From contig PNOC01000012.1 of NCBI GenBank assembly GCA_013824615.1, forward strand, positions 1-64,000: a stretch of 64,000 bases of DNA, given 5' to 3'. This stretch comes from Thermodesulfovibrio sp. Lineage in GTDB: Bacteria > Nitrospirota > Thermodesulfovibrionia > Thermodesulfovibrionales > UBA6898. The notes under the pieces are model-generated. The model was not told where the DNA came from and searched no databases. It saw only the letters and a program-made list of their open reading frames with translations. Shown here piece by piece: positions 25,748-34,792 of this stretch (positions are counted from its first letter, which is position 1; each line of letters opens with the position of its first letter). Position numbers and translations under genes: made by a program.

Positions 25748-26343
25748 CGACTGTAATCGAGAAAAAAAGAGAAGTAAAGGGCATGCGCACGCTTTATCTG
25801 AGTGACGAAGATAAGGACAAATTCTTCGCCAGGTATGAGCGCATGGTTTTGAAGATTGCTCACAAGATGATAAAGCTTGGGTCCAGAGAGTCTTTTGAGG
25901 ATCTGGTACAGAACGGCTGCCTCGGCCTCCTTAAGGCAAAGGACCTTTATCTGAGCACAGGCAAGAGGACACAGTTCAGCACATATGCCTATCGGTGGGT
26001 CATGTCTCTCATGATGGGGAAGTCGTCTCCGAATGACCTTGTTTTACTGGATGCTCTGCCGGACCGTGACGATAAAGACGGGAGTTCGTATTTTGAGACC
26101 CTGCCCGATCCTTCTCCACGGATTGACGAGCTGCTCTGCAATAACGAGGTATGGGATGTTGTTGACGGTCTTCCTGCGCGGCTTAGATTGGTAATCGAGC
26201 TGAGGTTCCGTGATGGCAGAACGTTACAGGAAACAGGCAACGAAATGAATCTCACCAGGGAAAGGATCCGGCAGTTAGAAGCAAAAGCCCTCAGGCTACT
26301 GAGGTTAAGGATGAGAGCGGTCGAATTGTCCAAAGCCGCCTAA
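25744..26343 (+). CDS. Sigma70-family RNA polymerase sigma factor, compact
   Basis: The 199-residue protein contains region 2 (SFEDLVQNGCLGLLKAKDL, then FSTYAYRWV) and region 4 with a helix-turn-helix (LPARLRLVIELRFRDGRTLQ and LTRERIRQLEAKALRLLR). Regions 1 and 3 are missing, as in small alternative sigma factors. It would direct RNA polymerase to special promoters, presumably those of this element. AGGAGG precedes the start. An rpoC lies on the same replicon, which makes an element-specific transcription programme plausible. Confidence 0.85.
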   Translation: MTTVIEKKREVKGMRTLYLSDEDKDKFFARYERMVLKIAHKMIKLGSRESFEDLVQNGCLGLLKAKDLYLSTGKRTQFSTYAYRWVMSLMMGKSSPNDLVLLDALPDRDDKDGSSYFETLPDPSPRIDELLCNNEVWDVVDGLPARLRLVIELRFRDGRTLQETGNEMNLTRERIRQLEAKALRLLRLRMRAVELSKAA

Positions 26344-26423
26344 CACTTCTTACTGAGTATGTCTCTTATTGACTAGCTGGAGGTTGTTGTCTACCGCCAG
26401 CATAACCAAGGAGGTTTAAAGGC

Positions 26424-26627
26424 ATGGATGCAATCTCGTCATGGATGATTGTTGATGGTATCAGATATTCATGGAAAGAAATCCTTTTTACAGTTGCGGC
26501 CCTCCTGGTGCTATTCAGGGGAAGAGGTATCTGGCAGAGGCCCAACATCTACGGAAGGAGGTCCTATGAAAGTTATCGCAGAGGCGGCCGTGCTCAGGCG
26601 GGCGGTTCGGCTCCTAAGCTCGGTTGA
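26424..26627 (+). CDS. Possible small membrane protein overlapping the clamp gene
   Basis: AAGGAGG precedes an ATG opening 67 codons with one hydrophobic segment (EILFTVAALLVLF) and a basic tail. The last 62 bases overlap the clamp gene in another frame. The hydrophobic part lies outside the overlap, so it could be real. Confidence 0.35.
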   Translation: MDAISSWMIVDGIRYSWKEILFTVAALLVLFRGRGIWQRPNIYGRRSYESYRRGGRAQAGGSAPKLG

Positions 26628-27657
26628 GAAAAACGTGTATCCCATTGCATTGACCGCGAGGGTCGACGGGGGATCTGGCAGTCTGAATATAGACACGTTT
26701 GAGAACAATAAGTTCGTCTCGCTCTCTTTGAGCGCCGATGTGCTCGAAGAGGGAAGGGTGATTATCACATCGCGGCACCTGCCTTACCTCGACGTTGATC
26801 ACTCAACAGTCCTTATCAATACCAGGAAGGACGGGTTAAAGATTACCCCTCCGGGGTACGTCATTGCGCACTTCGCAGGTGATTTGTCAACTGCTCCTGT
26901 CCATCTTCCACTTGGGTCGGCCACGTTTCAGCTGAACGACATTAAGGTTCTCTTCCGGCGCGTTCTGTTTGCCGTTGGAGATGATACCGACCCTCAACAT
27001 AATTTCCGGTGCGTACGTCTGGAGTGCGGTGGCGCCTCAATGAAGGCCGTTGGAGGCGACCGACGCGTCATCGCAATCTCAGATATCCCAAAGGGCAGTC
27101 CCTATGTGGGGACCTTCACTCTGCCGAAGGGGGGGGTCTACCTGCTGAACAAGCTCGAAGGGGACCTGATCACCCTGACCTTTTATGAACGCGCCATAAG
27201 GTTCAGTGTCAGCGGGGAGATCATGTGTGACATCCTCATGCCTGAACTTGCGGTCCCGTTCCCAAATTACAGGGAAGTTCTGGATATTCGGGGGAATACA
27301 ATCCTCACGGCAGATTCAGAAACGCTCTGCCGGCAGATAAAGGCCGCCAAGAAGGTTTCGGAGAAGATGTATATCGTCATGAAATATGACAGTAGTGGCG
27401 TTAAGCAGAAGCCACGGTTTTTCGGTGGGGAAGACGACGGACAGTCCCGCATCGATAATTTCCTTGATAATGCAGAGTGGTCGGGGGACGAACTGAAAAT
27501 AGCTCTCAATGCCAGCACTCTTGAGGAGGCCGTGGAAAACGCAGGCAGTAAAGTGAAGGTTTCCTTCACGAACGACATGGGACCGCTTGCGGTGACCGGG
27601 GAGTCGGACGACTATATAGCCGTCATGTCCCCCTATTCACCGCGTGAGAAGCGGTAG
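26566..27657 (+). CDS. dnaN: DNA polymerase III beta sliding clamp, divergent
   Basis: About 363 residues, the normal clamp length. Typical elements are the first-domain start MKVIAEAAVLRRAVRLLSSV, the middle segment with GGDRRVIAISDI, FPNYREVL in domain 3, and a C-terminus of the YIAVMSPYSP type that replaces the usual M-P-M-R-L. Clamps encircle DNA and tether polymerases. The ATG at 26566 has GGAGG upstream and gives the conserved N-terminus. Sequence divergence suggests it serves an element-specific polymerase. Confidence 0.75.
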   Translation: MKVIAEAAVLRRAVRLLSSVEKNVYPIALTARVDGGSGSLNIDTFENNKFVSLSLSADVLEEGRVIITSRHLPYLDVDHSTVLINTRKDGLKITPPGYVIAHFAGDLSTAPVHLPLGSATFQLNDIKVLFRRVLFAVGDDTDPQHNFRCVRLECGGASMKAVGGDRRVIAISDIPKGSPYVGTFTLPKGGVYLLNKLEGDLITLTFYERAIRFSVSGEIMCDILMPELAVPFPNYREVLDIRGNTILTADSETLCRQIKAAKKVSEKMYIVMKYDSSGVKQKPRFFGGEDDGQSRIDNFLDNAEWSGDELKIALNASTLEEAVENAGSKVKVSFTNDMGPLAVTGESDDYIAVMSPYSPREKR

Positions 27658-27697
27658 AGAAGGATAATCGCATGAGAACTCGGAGATTTGCACTGCT

Positions 27698-29575
27698 GTG
27701 CTGAGTTTTCTTAAGAACCTGAGGTGGCCCAGCCGCGAGAAAGAAGTCGCAAAGCCCTATGACGGGCCTCGCACCTTTGAAGTGGGTGCGGACTATACTT
27801 GTGTTTCGGATCCGGATATGCCCTTTGATAGCCTCAATCCGTTACAGAGCTGCTTTAGGACCGAGTACAACAAAAACAGGCACTGCGTCGTCGAAGCCGG
27901 CACAGGAACAGGCAAAACTGTCCTCGCATATATCGCTTCAAGATGTTTTCTCGACGAAGGACAGATCGTAGTAATGATGGCCCCCAGCCGGGAACTCGTC
28001 AAGTCTCTCTACAGAGAGGCTGTCGGGATATGGGGAGCAAAGATTGTGGGCCTCAACACCGGCAACGACAAGAACGTTTCTGAGAAGTTCTTTATCGTTA
28101 CCACGCCGGAGGGTTTTATAGCAGCAGTCAGGAGCAATAAACCCTGGACAAAGGCAGGTCTCCTGGTCATAGACGAGGCCCACAATATTCTCGATCCTTC
28201 ACGGGGTGGGGAATTGGATGTAGCCATTACGCTTCAGGACAGAGCAGGGGGAAAGGTCCTTCTGATGTCCGGCACGTTTCAAAACAAAAAGGAGATGGCT
28301 GCTGCCCTCGGTGCGGATCTTTTCATCTCTAACTATCGTAGAACAAAAACCCATATCACCGAGATCCACACTCCTGACGATATGGACGTAGCAACCGCGC
28401 CAAAGAAACTCGATCCTGGTGTGGTCCCCACGATTTCAGGCCTGGTGTTCAACCGGGAATCCATGAGGCTCCGCATGCTCAAGGAAACACTGGCCAAGCA
28501 CCCGAATGAAAGCGTGCTCATTTTCGTGCCGACAAAGAACATCGGAAACTGTCTCAGTGAGTCCCTCGTCATTCCTTTTCATAATGGTGACATTAACGAG
28601 AAGGAGAAGGACAGGCTCGTTGCGGAGTTTCGGGCAGGCACCGTCAATACCCTCCTCGCCACAAACACCCTGTCCCAGGGAGTAAACACTCCAGCGGATG
28701 TGGTTATCGTGTGCGGCGTCAGAAGGGGGTCTCATTATCTGGATCGGTCAGAGGTATTGCAGATGTTCGGCCGCGCCGGTCGCGGTAGGGATGAAGCACA
28801 GGTCTACATCTTGGCTGATAAGATCGAGCTCTTTCATGCCAAGAAGGACGGCCTCGCCAAGTCTCTACCTCTGCCTGTTGAATCAATGGTGCTGACTATG
28901 CTTTCGCTGTCCTGCTGCACTCAGGATGAACTGGCGAGGGTACTTGGCAAGACGTATGCCGCCTCTGTGAATGAGCCTGAGAAGGTGGAAGAAGCAGTAG
29001 GGAGATATCTCCGTTTTCTCAAAGCATGCAATATTTTGACTGAGAAAGAGAACGGGACGTATAGCCTGACGAAGGAAGGGGCGCTACTGGCCCGCTACTA
29101 CCTGTCGCCGAAGCAATACATAGCATATGTGAAGGCTGCCCGGAAACTTGAAGGCTCGGAGTTTACCGAAGAGGAGCGGGGCTGCCTCCTTCTTTCACTG
29201 ATATTGCCGGTCAATCCTTATGAGGATGTCCCCGGGAGGATTGAGAAAGACTTCCAAATGAAGCTCATTGCTCTGGAGATGGATAAGGAGTTGTCGTTTC
29301 GGAAGGCAGCGGTGCTTCGGCACTATATCCAGAAACCGTCGGCAATCTCTCAGTATTTCACGTATCAGATCAGGGATACCGACAGATGGCTCGGGATGTT
29401 CGGAGACATGGAAAGGTACAAAGTCCATGAAGTATCCCCAGGTAGACCATGGATGCAGACAGCAGTAACCGCACTGAAGACCAGCGCGGCCAAGGCTGAA
29501 GGCCAGAAGAAGCGGTTTGCGGCAGGCATACCGGGTGGAGGCAACGTCGCGATACCCGTCAAGGTCAAATATTAA
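27698..29575 (+). CDS. Ski2/Hel308-like superfamily 2 helicase
   Basis: The 625-residue protein has a Q-type NPLQ box, Walker A AGTGTGKT (67-74), DEAH motif II, MSGTF motif III, and motifs V-VI in TNTLSQGVNTPADVV and QMFGRAGRGRDE. This layout is that of Ski2/Hel308 helicases, which unwind DNA with 3'-5' polarity. A winged-helix-like segment and a helical C-terminus follow. The start is a GTG after a weak GGAGA site and overlaps a 10-codon ATG frame, so the N-terminus is uncertain. Confidence 0.8.
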   Translation: MLSFLKNLRWPSREKEVAKPYDGPRTFEVGADYTCVSDPDMPFDSLNPLQSCFRTEYNKNRHCVVEAGTGTGKTVLAYIASRCFLDEGQIVVMMAPSRELVKSLYREAVGIWGAKIVGLNTGNDKNVSEKFFIVTTPEGFIAAVRSNKPWTKAGLLVIDEAHNILDPSRGGELDVAITLQDRAGGKVLLMSGTFQNKKEMAAALGADLFISNYRRTKTHITEIHTPDDMDVATAPKKLDPGVVPTISGLVFNRESMRLRMLKETLAKHPNESVLIFVPTKNIGNCLSESLVIPFHNGDINEKEKDRLVAEFRAGTVNTLLATNTLSQGVNTPADVVIVCGVRRGSHYLDRSEVLQMFGRAGRGRDEAQVYILADKIELFHAKKDGLAKSLPLPVESMVLTMLSLSCCTQDELARVLGKTYAASVNEPEKVEEAVGRYLRFLKACNILTEKENGTYSLTKEGALLARYYLSPKQYIAYVKAARKLEGSEFTEEERGCLLLSLILPVNPYEDVPGRIEKDFQMKLIALEMDKELSFRKAAVLRHYIQKPSAISQYFTYQIRDTDRWLGMFGDMERYKVHEVSPGRPWMQTAVTALKTSAAKAEGQKKRFAAGIPGGGNVAIPVKVKY

Positions 29576-29590
29576 CCCTTTAACAAGCGT

Positions 29591-29614
29591 AACCGGGAGA
29601 ATTTAAGCCCGGTT
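29591..29614 (+). terminator. Small hairpin after the helicase gene
   Basis: AACCGGG and CCCGGTT form a seven-pair stem around a ten-base loop. There is no U tract, so it may stabilise or process the transcript and not end it. Confidence 0.35.
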
Positions 29615-29637
29615 GCGCCATCCGGAGGTCTGGAGTC

Positions 29638-30006
29638 ATGAATCATCGAATCACAAAGGGCAAGGGAGTGATTCTCGAGGCGATCAACACCGGCGATGCT
29701 ATTTTGCTCAAGCGCTGCCTGACCACTTTTGTCGAAATGGGCGCTCCGATCGCAGACATAGCCGATGCAATCGCAGGTTGCCCCCTCTCGCTTCTTGAGG
29801 AAGCAGGTATATGCCTCGTGATCGAAAGCGCCGTGGCTGCCCGAAGGCTCGTCCTGGGCAGGGATATAAGCTGGGCCGCTGTAAAGGGTCTGCTTCATGA
29901 AAGGGCAGATAAGGCTGTAGTAAGGACAGTGGTGGAAGCGCAGGGAATCTTTGGCGGGGAGATAGTAACTGCAACTCCCTGCAATCAAACACAATTATTC
30001 TCATGA
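29638..30006 (+). CDS. Hypothetical helical protein
   Basis: The 122-residue protein begins after TCCGGAGG. It is almost entirely helical (GVILEAINTGDAILLKRCLTTF, then SAVAARRLVLGRDI). It starts a run of tiny genes between the helicase and the dUTPase. No family is recognised. Confidence 0.5.
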   Translation: MNHRITKGKGVILEAINTGDAILLKRCLTTFVEMGAPIADIADAIAGCPLSLLEEAGICLVIESAVAARRLVLGRDISWAAVKGLLHERADKAVVRTVVEAQGIFGGEIVTATPCNQTQLFS

Positions 30007-30018
30007 ATGGAGATACTC

Positions 30019-30246
30019 ATGACCAAAGGGCGATTCATGATTGTTGATTCCGTAGAGCGACTTAGGTTAGCACTTTCAATAGCAGCAACAAAGATATACA
30101 CCGGCATCAGGTATTCCTGTCGGATGTATGACCAAAAACCGGCGGAGGCTGCAAGCAAATGCCATATATGTGCGTTTCGTGGAGGTTATTTCAGGTGTCG
30201 CCGGTCAAAGCTTCTGGCAGCCCAAGAAAGGGCAGCGGCACCGTAG
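30019..30246 (+). CDS. Hypothetical small protein with Cys pairs
   Basis: GGAGA lies before ATG at 30019. The 75-residue product contains CHICAFRGGYFRC, a possible metal knot. It ends in TAG. Overlapping frames in this stretch make the exact gene set uncertain. Confidence 0.4.
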   Translation: MTKGRFMIVDSVERLRLALSIAATKIYTGIRYSCRMYDQKPAEAASKCHICAFRGGYFRCRRSKLLAAQERAAAP

Positions 30247-30310
30247 TAATTGGGTTCAACAAAGGCAGAGGTATAACCTATCTGCCCATCACTTATTGGG
30301 AGGCATTTAT

Positions 30311-30499
30311 ATGTCTTTTTGGGACGCTGGTAATATTATTTCAGCAGATTTCACTGATTCAAAAGGTAGAGGAAGGGATCGTGGCTATTACAGGCTGCAG
30401 AGGCAGAGGAAGATTCAGGAGAGGGCGGCTCGGGCTGCCAGGATGGGTTTTTCGGTCGATGACCCTGGCAGATTGTCCAAGTCGTCAGGTCTCAACTGA
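30311..30499 (+). CDS. Hypothetical basic small protein
   Basis: GGGAGG precedes the ATG. The 62-residue product is charged (RGRDRGYYRLQRQRKIQERAAR). An alternative frame across the same bases has a hydrophobic stretch, so coding is moderately supported. Confidence 0.4.
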   Translation: MSFWDAGNIISADFTDSKGRGRDRGYYRLQRQRKIQERAARAARMGFSVDDPGRLSKSSGLN

Positions 30500-30534
30500 T
30501 TCGACGACGATTAAACAGCAGAAGAGGAGGTTTT

Positions 30535-30684
30535 ATGACCGAGACAGGGGCAGCAGTGATGCTGGCTATGATTACGACAATGCTGAGCGTGCTGTTTTTC
30601 CCAATCGTCAGAGACGTTGTAAAGCTAATCAGGAAACTAATTTTATCGAAAAGGAGAGAAAAAAACGATGTGGAGATTACCTAA
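30535..30684 (+). CDS. Small single-pass membrane protein
   Basis: AGAGGAGG precedes the ATG. The 49-residue product has a hydrophobic helix (AAVMLAMITTMLSVLFFPIV) followed by a basic tail, the positive-inside pattern. It overlaps the start of the dUTPase fusion gene by 17 bases. Confidence 0.5.
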   Translation: MTETGAAVMLAMITTMLSVLFFPIVRDVVKLIRKLILSKRREKNDVEIT

Positions 30685-31480
30685 ACGTGAAGAATTGAGG
30701 ACTTTGCAGGACGGACGGGGACAGTTCGGCCTGCCGGGGATGGAGAATGTTCCGCACTGGACCTGTGAGGGAAACCCAAGAAATTTGAACGAAGCCTGGT
30801 TTGTAGGAGCAAATCCTCCGGAAGGGGCTTCAAGTAAACAGGACCAGGTCAGAGTTCGTAGTGTGCGGGGCAGTATGAAAGTAAATGCGCAGCTTCTGAC
30901 TGCAACCAACCGCTATGTAGAGCGTCAGGACTGTTACTTTGACAGTGCAACCGGCCTTGAGTGGGAAAAGAAGGATATGGGGCCCGTATCGTGGTACACG
31001 GCAATGGGGAGAGCAAGTCGCCAGAGGCCCTATTCAGGACGGGGCTTCGAGCGGGTGAACGACCCGACCGTTACTGTTGCGTTGCCGTCGCGTGGCACAC
31101 AGTTCAGCGCCGGATATGACATTTTCTCCCCGGAGACCGTCGATATACAGCCTGGAGCCTCTTATGACCTGGTAACAGGCATCAAGGCTTATATGCAGCC
31201 GGATGAGGTTCTCTTGATCTTTATCAGGTCAAGCAGCGGGCAAGCGGGTCTTGAGCTGAAGAACAAGGTTGCGGTTATCGATTGCGATTATTTCGATAAT
31301 CCGGGCAATGAGGGGAATATTACACTGATGCTGAAGAACACCGGTGACAAAACAATAACCGTCAATAAAGGAGGCAAGATAGCTCAGGGGATTTTTACCA
31401 AGCATCTCCTTGCTGATGGGGACGATTTAAACGGGACGAAGGCCTCACGTAGCGGAGGCATAGGATCCACCGGTATCTAA
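30668..31480 (+). CDS. dut: dUTPase fused to a rearranged DUF1566-like domain
   Basis: The C-terminal half (about 130-270) is a trimeric dUTPase: SAGYDIFSPE (motif I), RSSSG (II), VIDCDYFDNPGNEGNI (III), GGKIAQ (IV), and RSGGIGSTG (V). It would cut dUTP to dUMP and pyrophosphate, keeping uracil out of DNA. The N-terminal half resembles DUF1566 blocks in swapped order: WRLPKREEL and VRVRSVRG come before CYFDSATGLEWEKK. In normal DUF1566 the TGL-W block comes first. GAAAAGGAG precedes the start. The ribonucleotide reductase gene follows. Confidence 0.85.
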   Translation: MWRLPKREELRTLQDGRGQFGLPGMENVPHWTCEGNPRNLNEAWFVGANPPEGASSKQDQVRVRSVRGSMKVNAQLLTATNRYVERQDCYFDSATGLEWEKKDMGPVSWYTAMGRASRQRPYSGRGFERVNDPTVTVALPSRGTQFSAGYDIFSPETVDIQPGASYDLVTGIKAYMQPDEVLLIFIRSSSGQAGLELKNKVAVIDCDYFDNPGNEGNITLMLKNTGDKTITVNKGGKIAQGIFTKHLLADGDDLNGTKASRSGGIGSTGI

Positions 31481-31536
31481 CGTAGCACCGTTGCACTGAT
31501 TCAAACAAAATTCACTGAAGGAAGGAGAAAGCAGTT

Positions 31537-33666
31537 ATGCTTTCGGATGACGACAAGATAAGAGACTTTCAGTTGTATCTCTGGGATACCAAGTACAGGG
31601 CAGCAGGTAAGGATAGTACTTTGGATGACACGATACGCAGGTATTGCGGAGCCGCGGCATCGGTTGAAGCGGACCCCGCTTCATGGACGGAAAGGTTTGT
31701 AAACGATCTCGCCCCGTATTTCACTCCTGGCGGGCGGCAGATGCAGGCGCTCGGGGTGGATGGCTACCGCACTACGGCAATGAATTGTTTTGCGGCCCCT
31801 GTTATCGAAGACTCCATGGACGGGATCTTCGATACTTTGCACAAGGCCGCCAAGACAATGCAGGCCGGGGGTGGGATAGGATTCGACTTTTCAACTCTCA
31901 GGCCACGTAACGCTCCAGTCAAGGGTGTAGGATCCAAATCATCCGGGCCTATCTCCTTTATGGCCACCTATGACGCCATGTGTAAAACTATCTCCTCGGC
32001 CGGCCACAGGCGCGGGGCTATGATGGCCGTGATGAGATGTGATCATCCGGATATCCAGGAGTTCATCACGGCAAAGAGGGGGGAGGAGAACAAGGCCCTC
32101 CAGAACTTTAACCTCTCTGTTTTGATAACCGATGCCTTTCTCGATGCAGTCAAGGACAACAGAGAATGGCAGCTTGTCTTTAATGGAACGGTTTACTCGA
32201 CGATAGCCGCGCGCTCACTGTGGGATCTTATCCTCACAAACGCCTACGACTATGCTGAGCCCGGTCTCCTTTTTGTGGACCGTATAAACCGCATGAATAA
32301 TCTTAATTCGGTGGGGGAAGTCATTACATGCACCAACCCCTGCGGTGAGCAGCCTCTTCCTCCTAACGGGGCTTGCAACCTCGGGTCCATCAACCTGGTC
32401 AAGTTTGTAAAAAACCCCTTCACGGCGCCTGTCTTTGACAAAGAGAAGTTTTGTGAGGTCGTTTCTCTTGGGGTCCGGTATCTTGACGATGTAGTGGATG
32501 TCGCCCGTCTTCCCCTTCAACAGCAGAGGGACGAGGTAATCAACAAGCGGCGTATCGGGCTCGGGATCACCGGCCTCGCCGACATGCTGTGGATGATGAA
32601 TATGCAGTATGATTCGCCGGAAGCAATCGCGTTCTGCGATGACCTCGCCCGGATAATGAGGTATACGGCATATGCGGCTTCGGTGGATATTGCGAAGGAG
32701 AAGGGGGCATTCCCTCTTTTCGATCGGGACAAGTATCTCTCCGGCGAATTTATCAAGCAGTTGCCGGAGGATATACGGCAGGGTATCGCAGAACATGGGA
32801 TAAGGAATTCTCATCTTCTGACGATCGCTCCGACCGGAACTACGTCACTTCTGTGGGGGAACATCTCCTCAGGGGTTGAGCCGATTCTTTATCTCACGGT
32901 CGAACGGGAGATAAAGGAAGGTGACGGAAACAAGAAGAAGGTAACCCTTGACGACTATGCGTACCGGATCTGGAAACAGATATACGGAGAAAGTGAGAAT
33001 CCCGATGTAAGGATTTCAGACAAGATCGCTTATGGGGCGCATATCGACATGATGGCAGTTTGGCAAAAGTACTTTGACGCATCGATTTCAAAGACTGTCA
33101 TTTTTGCCCCCAATACGCCCTATGACGAGTTCAAGGATGCCTACTGGTATGCTTACGAGCAGGGGTTGAAGGGTTGTACTGTCTACAGACCTTCTGGGAA
33201 GATTGGGGCGGTAGTCTCCAAGGCGAAGACAAACCATTACATCAGGCCAATGGACATTCCAGATGACACCTTCAAACATTGCACAAAAGCGCGCATTCCG
33301 GAGGAGGGGATCTATGAGTTCGAGATAACAGTGCTTGATGGCCACCCCCGGGAAACATGGATGCACGCCCCGGTGGATCATAAGATCGGCGAGCTGCTCG
33401 AGGCGATCATGCGACTGATGTCGATTGCTTTACGCTGCAACGTCGATCCGAAGGTCCTTATGAAGCAGCTGAGGAAAAGTGTGCTTGCGTATGGAAATGT
33501 CAGCTCCCCGCTTGCACATCTGGAAAGGGCGCTTCTTAAAGTAATGGGAAGGCTTGGAATTCGGGACGAGATTCTCGATAAGGCCGTATGTCCCGATTGC
33601 GGCGGTGAGCTGGTCTTCGAGGAGGGTTGTCTGCACTGCAGGGTCTGTCCATATAGCCGCTGTTAG
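31537..33666 (+). CDS. nrdJ: Class II (adenosylcobalamin) ribonucleotide reductase
   Basis: The 709-residue enzyme reduces ribonucleotides to deoxyribonucleotides using B12. Visible residues are the redox cysteine in MNCFAAP, the thiyl-radical cysteine in NPCGEQPLPPNG, and its partner in ACNLGSINL, along with RRGAMMAVMRCDHPD and APTGTTS. A C-terminal CPDCGG-CxxC ribbon provides the shuttle cysteines. No small subunit gene is adjacent, as expected for class II. It should work in air or without oxygen. A strong terminator follows the gene. Confidence 0.93.
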   Translation: MLSDDDKIRDFQLYLWDTKYRAAGKDSTLDDTIRRYCGAAASVEADPASWTERFVNDLAPYFTPGGRQMQALGVDGYRTTAMNCFAAPVIEDSMDGIFDTLHKAAKTMQAGGGIGFDFSTLRPRNAPVKGVGSKSSGPISFMATYDAMCKTISSAGHRRGAMMAVMRCDHPDIQEFITAKRGEENKALQNFNLSVLITDAFLDAVKDNREWQLVFNGTVYSTIAARSLWDLILTNAYDYAEPGLLFVDRINRMNNLNSVGEVITCTNPCGEQPLPPNGACNLGSINLVKFVKNPFTAPVFDKEKFCEVVSLGVRYLDDVVDVARLPLQQQRDEVINKRRIGLGITGLADMLWMMNMQYDSPEAIAFCDDLARIMRYTAYAASVDIAKEKGAFPLFDRDKYLSGEFIKQLPEDIRQGIAEHGIRNSHLLTIAPTGTTSLLWGNISSGVEPILYLTVEREIKEGDGNKKKVTLDDYAYRIWKQIYGESENPDVRISDKIAYGAHIDMMAVWQKYFDASISKTVIFAPNTPYDEFKDAYWYAYEQGLKGCTVYRPSGKIGAVVSKAKTNHYIRPMDIPDDTFKHCTKARIPEEGIYEFEITVLDGHPRETWMHAPVDHKIGELLEAIMRLMSIALRCNVDPKVLMKQLRKSVLAYGNVSSPLAHLERALLKVMGRLGIRDEILDKAVCPDCGGELVFEEGCLHCRVCPYSRC

Positions 33667-33716
33667 ACCCTGCGGATGATTACGTAACAAACACTTTACA
33701 GTCTTACTTCCATACT

Positions 33717-33753
33717 GGCCACAGGACAGTGCAAGTCCTGTGGCCTTCTTTTT
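33717..33753 (+). terminator. Rho-independent terminator after nrdJ
   Basis: GGCCACAGGAC (33717-33727) pairs perfectly with GTCCTGTGGCC (33735-33745), with a seven-base loop, followed by TTCTTTTT. Confidence 0.9.
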
Positions 33754-33790
33754 CCCAACCAATAATCAGATTCAGAAAGGAGGCAGTTCC

Positions 33791-34792
33791 ATGTCCGATT
33801 CAAGTGAAAAGATTCTGGACCGCATCAACACCGCCCTTCGGGAATACGCGCAGCAGGGCTTCAATGTCCCCGGCGTCACGATTATTACCGAGGCTCCGGA
33901 TTTCATGAAGCCTTCAATCAGGATAGTGCAGATTGATACGATAATCCCCCATGGGAAGACCAGTAACGATCATATCTACTCTGTGGGCGGTGGCAAGTTT
34001 GCATTCGGGAGACTTGCCATACAGGAGTTCGCAGCCGCGGGCCGCATTAACCTTCGTATAGTGAGCACATCCGCCGTTCGTATCCATGGCGCACAGTCAT
34101 ATACGGCCAAAGTGATGGGGGAGAGATATGAAGTCGACGGCGCTCCGAAGAACATTGAGGATGAAAAGACCTATAACCTTACCATCCGGGCTGAGGAAAT
34201 GGTCATGAAGTACGAGGAGAGGGCTCAGAAGGATCATCCGGAGTGGTCTGCGGAACAAAAAAGAGAGTTCGTCGCAAAACAGGTGAAAAAGGTGATGATC
34301 GAGAAGCACAAGTTCGCGGGTGAGATGGCAATCACTGGAGCCCAGGCACGCGTGGTAACGAAGATGCTCGGTCTTAAGCCTGCATATGCGCTGCAGGAGC
34401 TGAAAAAGCCGTTCATTATAGTTGCCATGACGCCGGTAGTGGATATGCACGATCCTGACATAAAAAGGATGGTAACTTCCGCGATGCTTGGCATAAGAGA
34501 TGTTCTTTACCCGACACCTGCACCTGTGCCGGTCATTCAGGCTCCAGCACCCCTGGAGGAGTTGGCTTTGACGGGGCATTCTGCGTTGGAATTCGATGCC
34601 ATGCCGGTGGAGGCGGAGCCTGTTGGTGTAGACCTGCACGGACCAACAATTGCGGAGTTCGAGGACTGCCCCCGGGTCGTACGTTTAAATATTCTCAAGA
34701 GGATGGTACCGGGCGACGAGGATATGGGAAAACTGGTGGTGATGGAAGACGGAGATTTGGTGACCCTCTACCGCAGGCTGAAGGCTGCATGA
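33791..34792 (+). CDS. Conserved hypothetical protein, possibly recombination-related
   Basis: The 333-residue protein has the segments GGGKFAFGRLAIQEFAAAGRINL, then a beta-rich stretch and MAITGAQARVVTKMLGLKP with ELKKPFIIVAM. I have seen this arrangement in uncharacterised phage proteins next to recombination genes. It recalls single-strand annealing proteins, but that is a guess. The tail is acidic and Pro-rich. AAGGAGG precedes the ATG. It overlaps the RuvC-like gene by four bases. Confidence 0.6.
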   Translation: MSDSSEKILDRINTALREYAQQGFNVPGVTIITEAPDFMKPSIRIVQIDTIIPHGKTSNDHIYSVGGGKFAFGRLAIQEFAAAGRINLRIVSTSAVRIHGAQSYTAKVMGERYEVDGAPKNIEDEKTYNLTIRAEEMVMKYEERAQKDHPEWSAEQKREFVAKQVKKVMIEKHKFAGEMAITGAQARVVTKMLGLKPAYALQELKKPFIIVAMTPVVDMHDPDIKRMVTSAMLGIRDVLYPTPAPVPVIQAPAPLEELALTGHSALEFDAMPVEAEPVGVDLHGPTIAEFEDCPRVVRLNILKRMVPGDEDMGKLVVMEDGDLVTLYRRLKAA

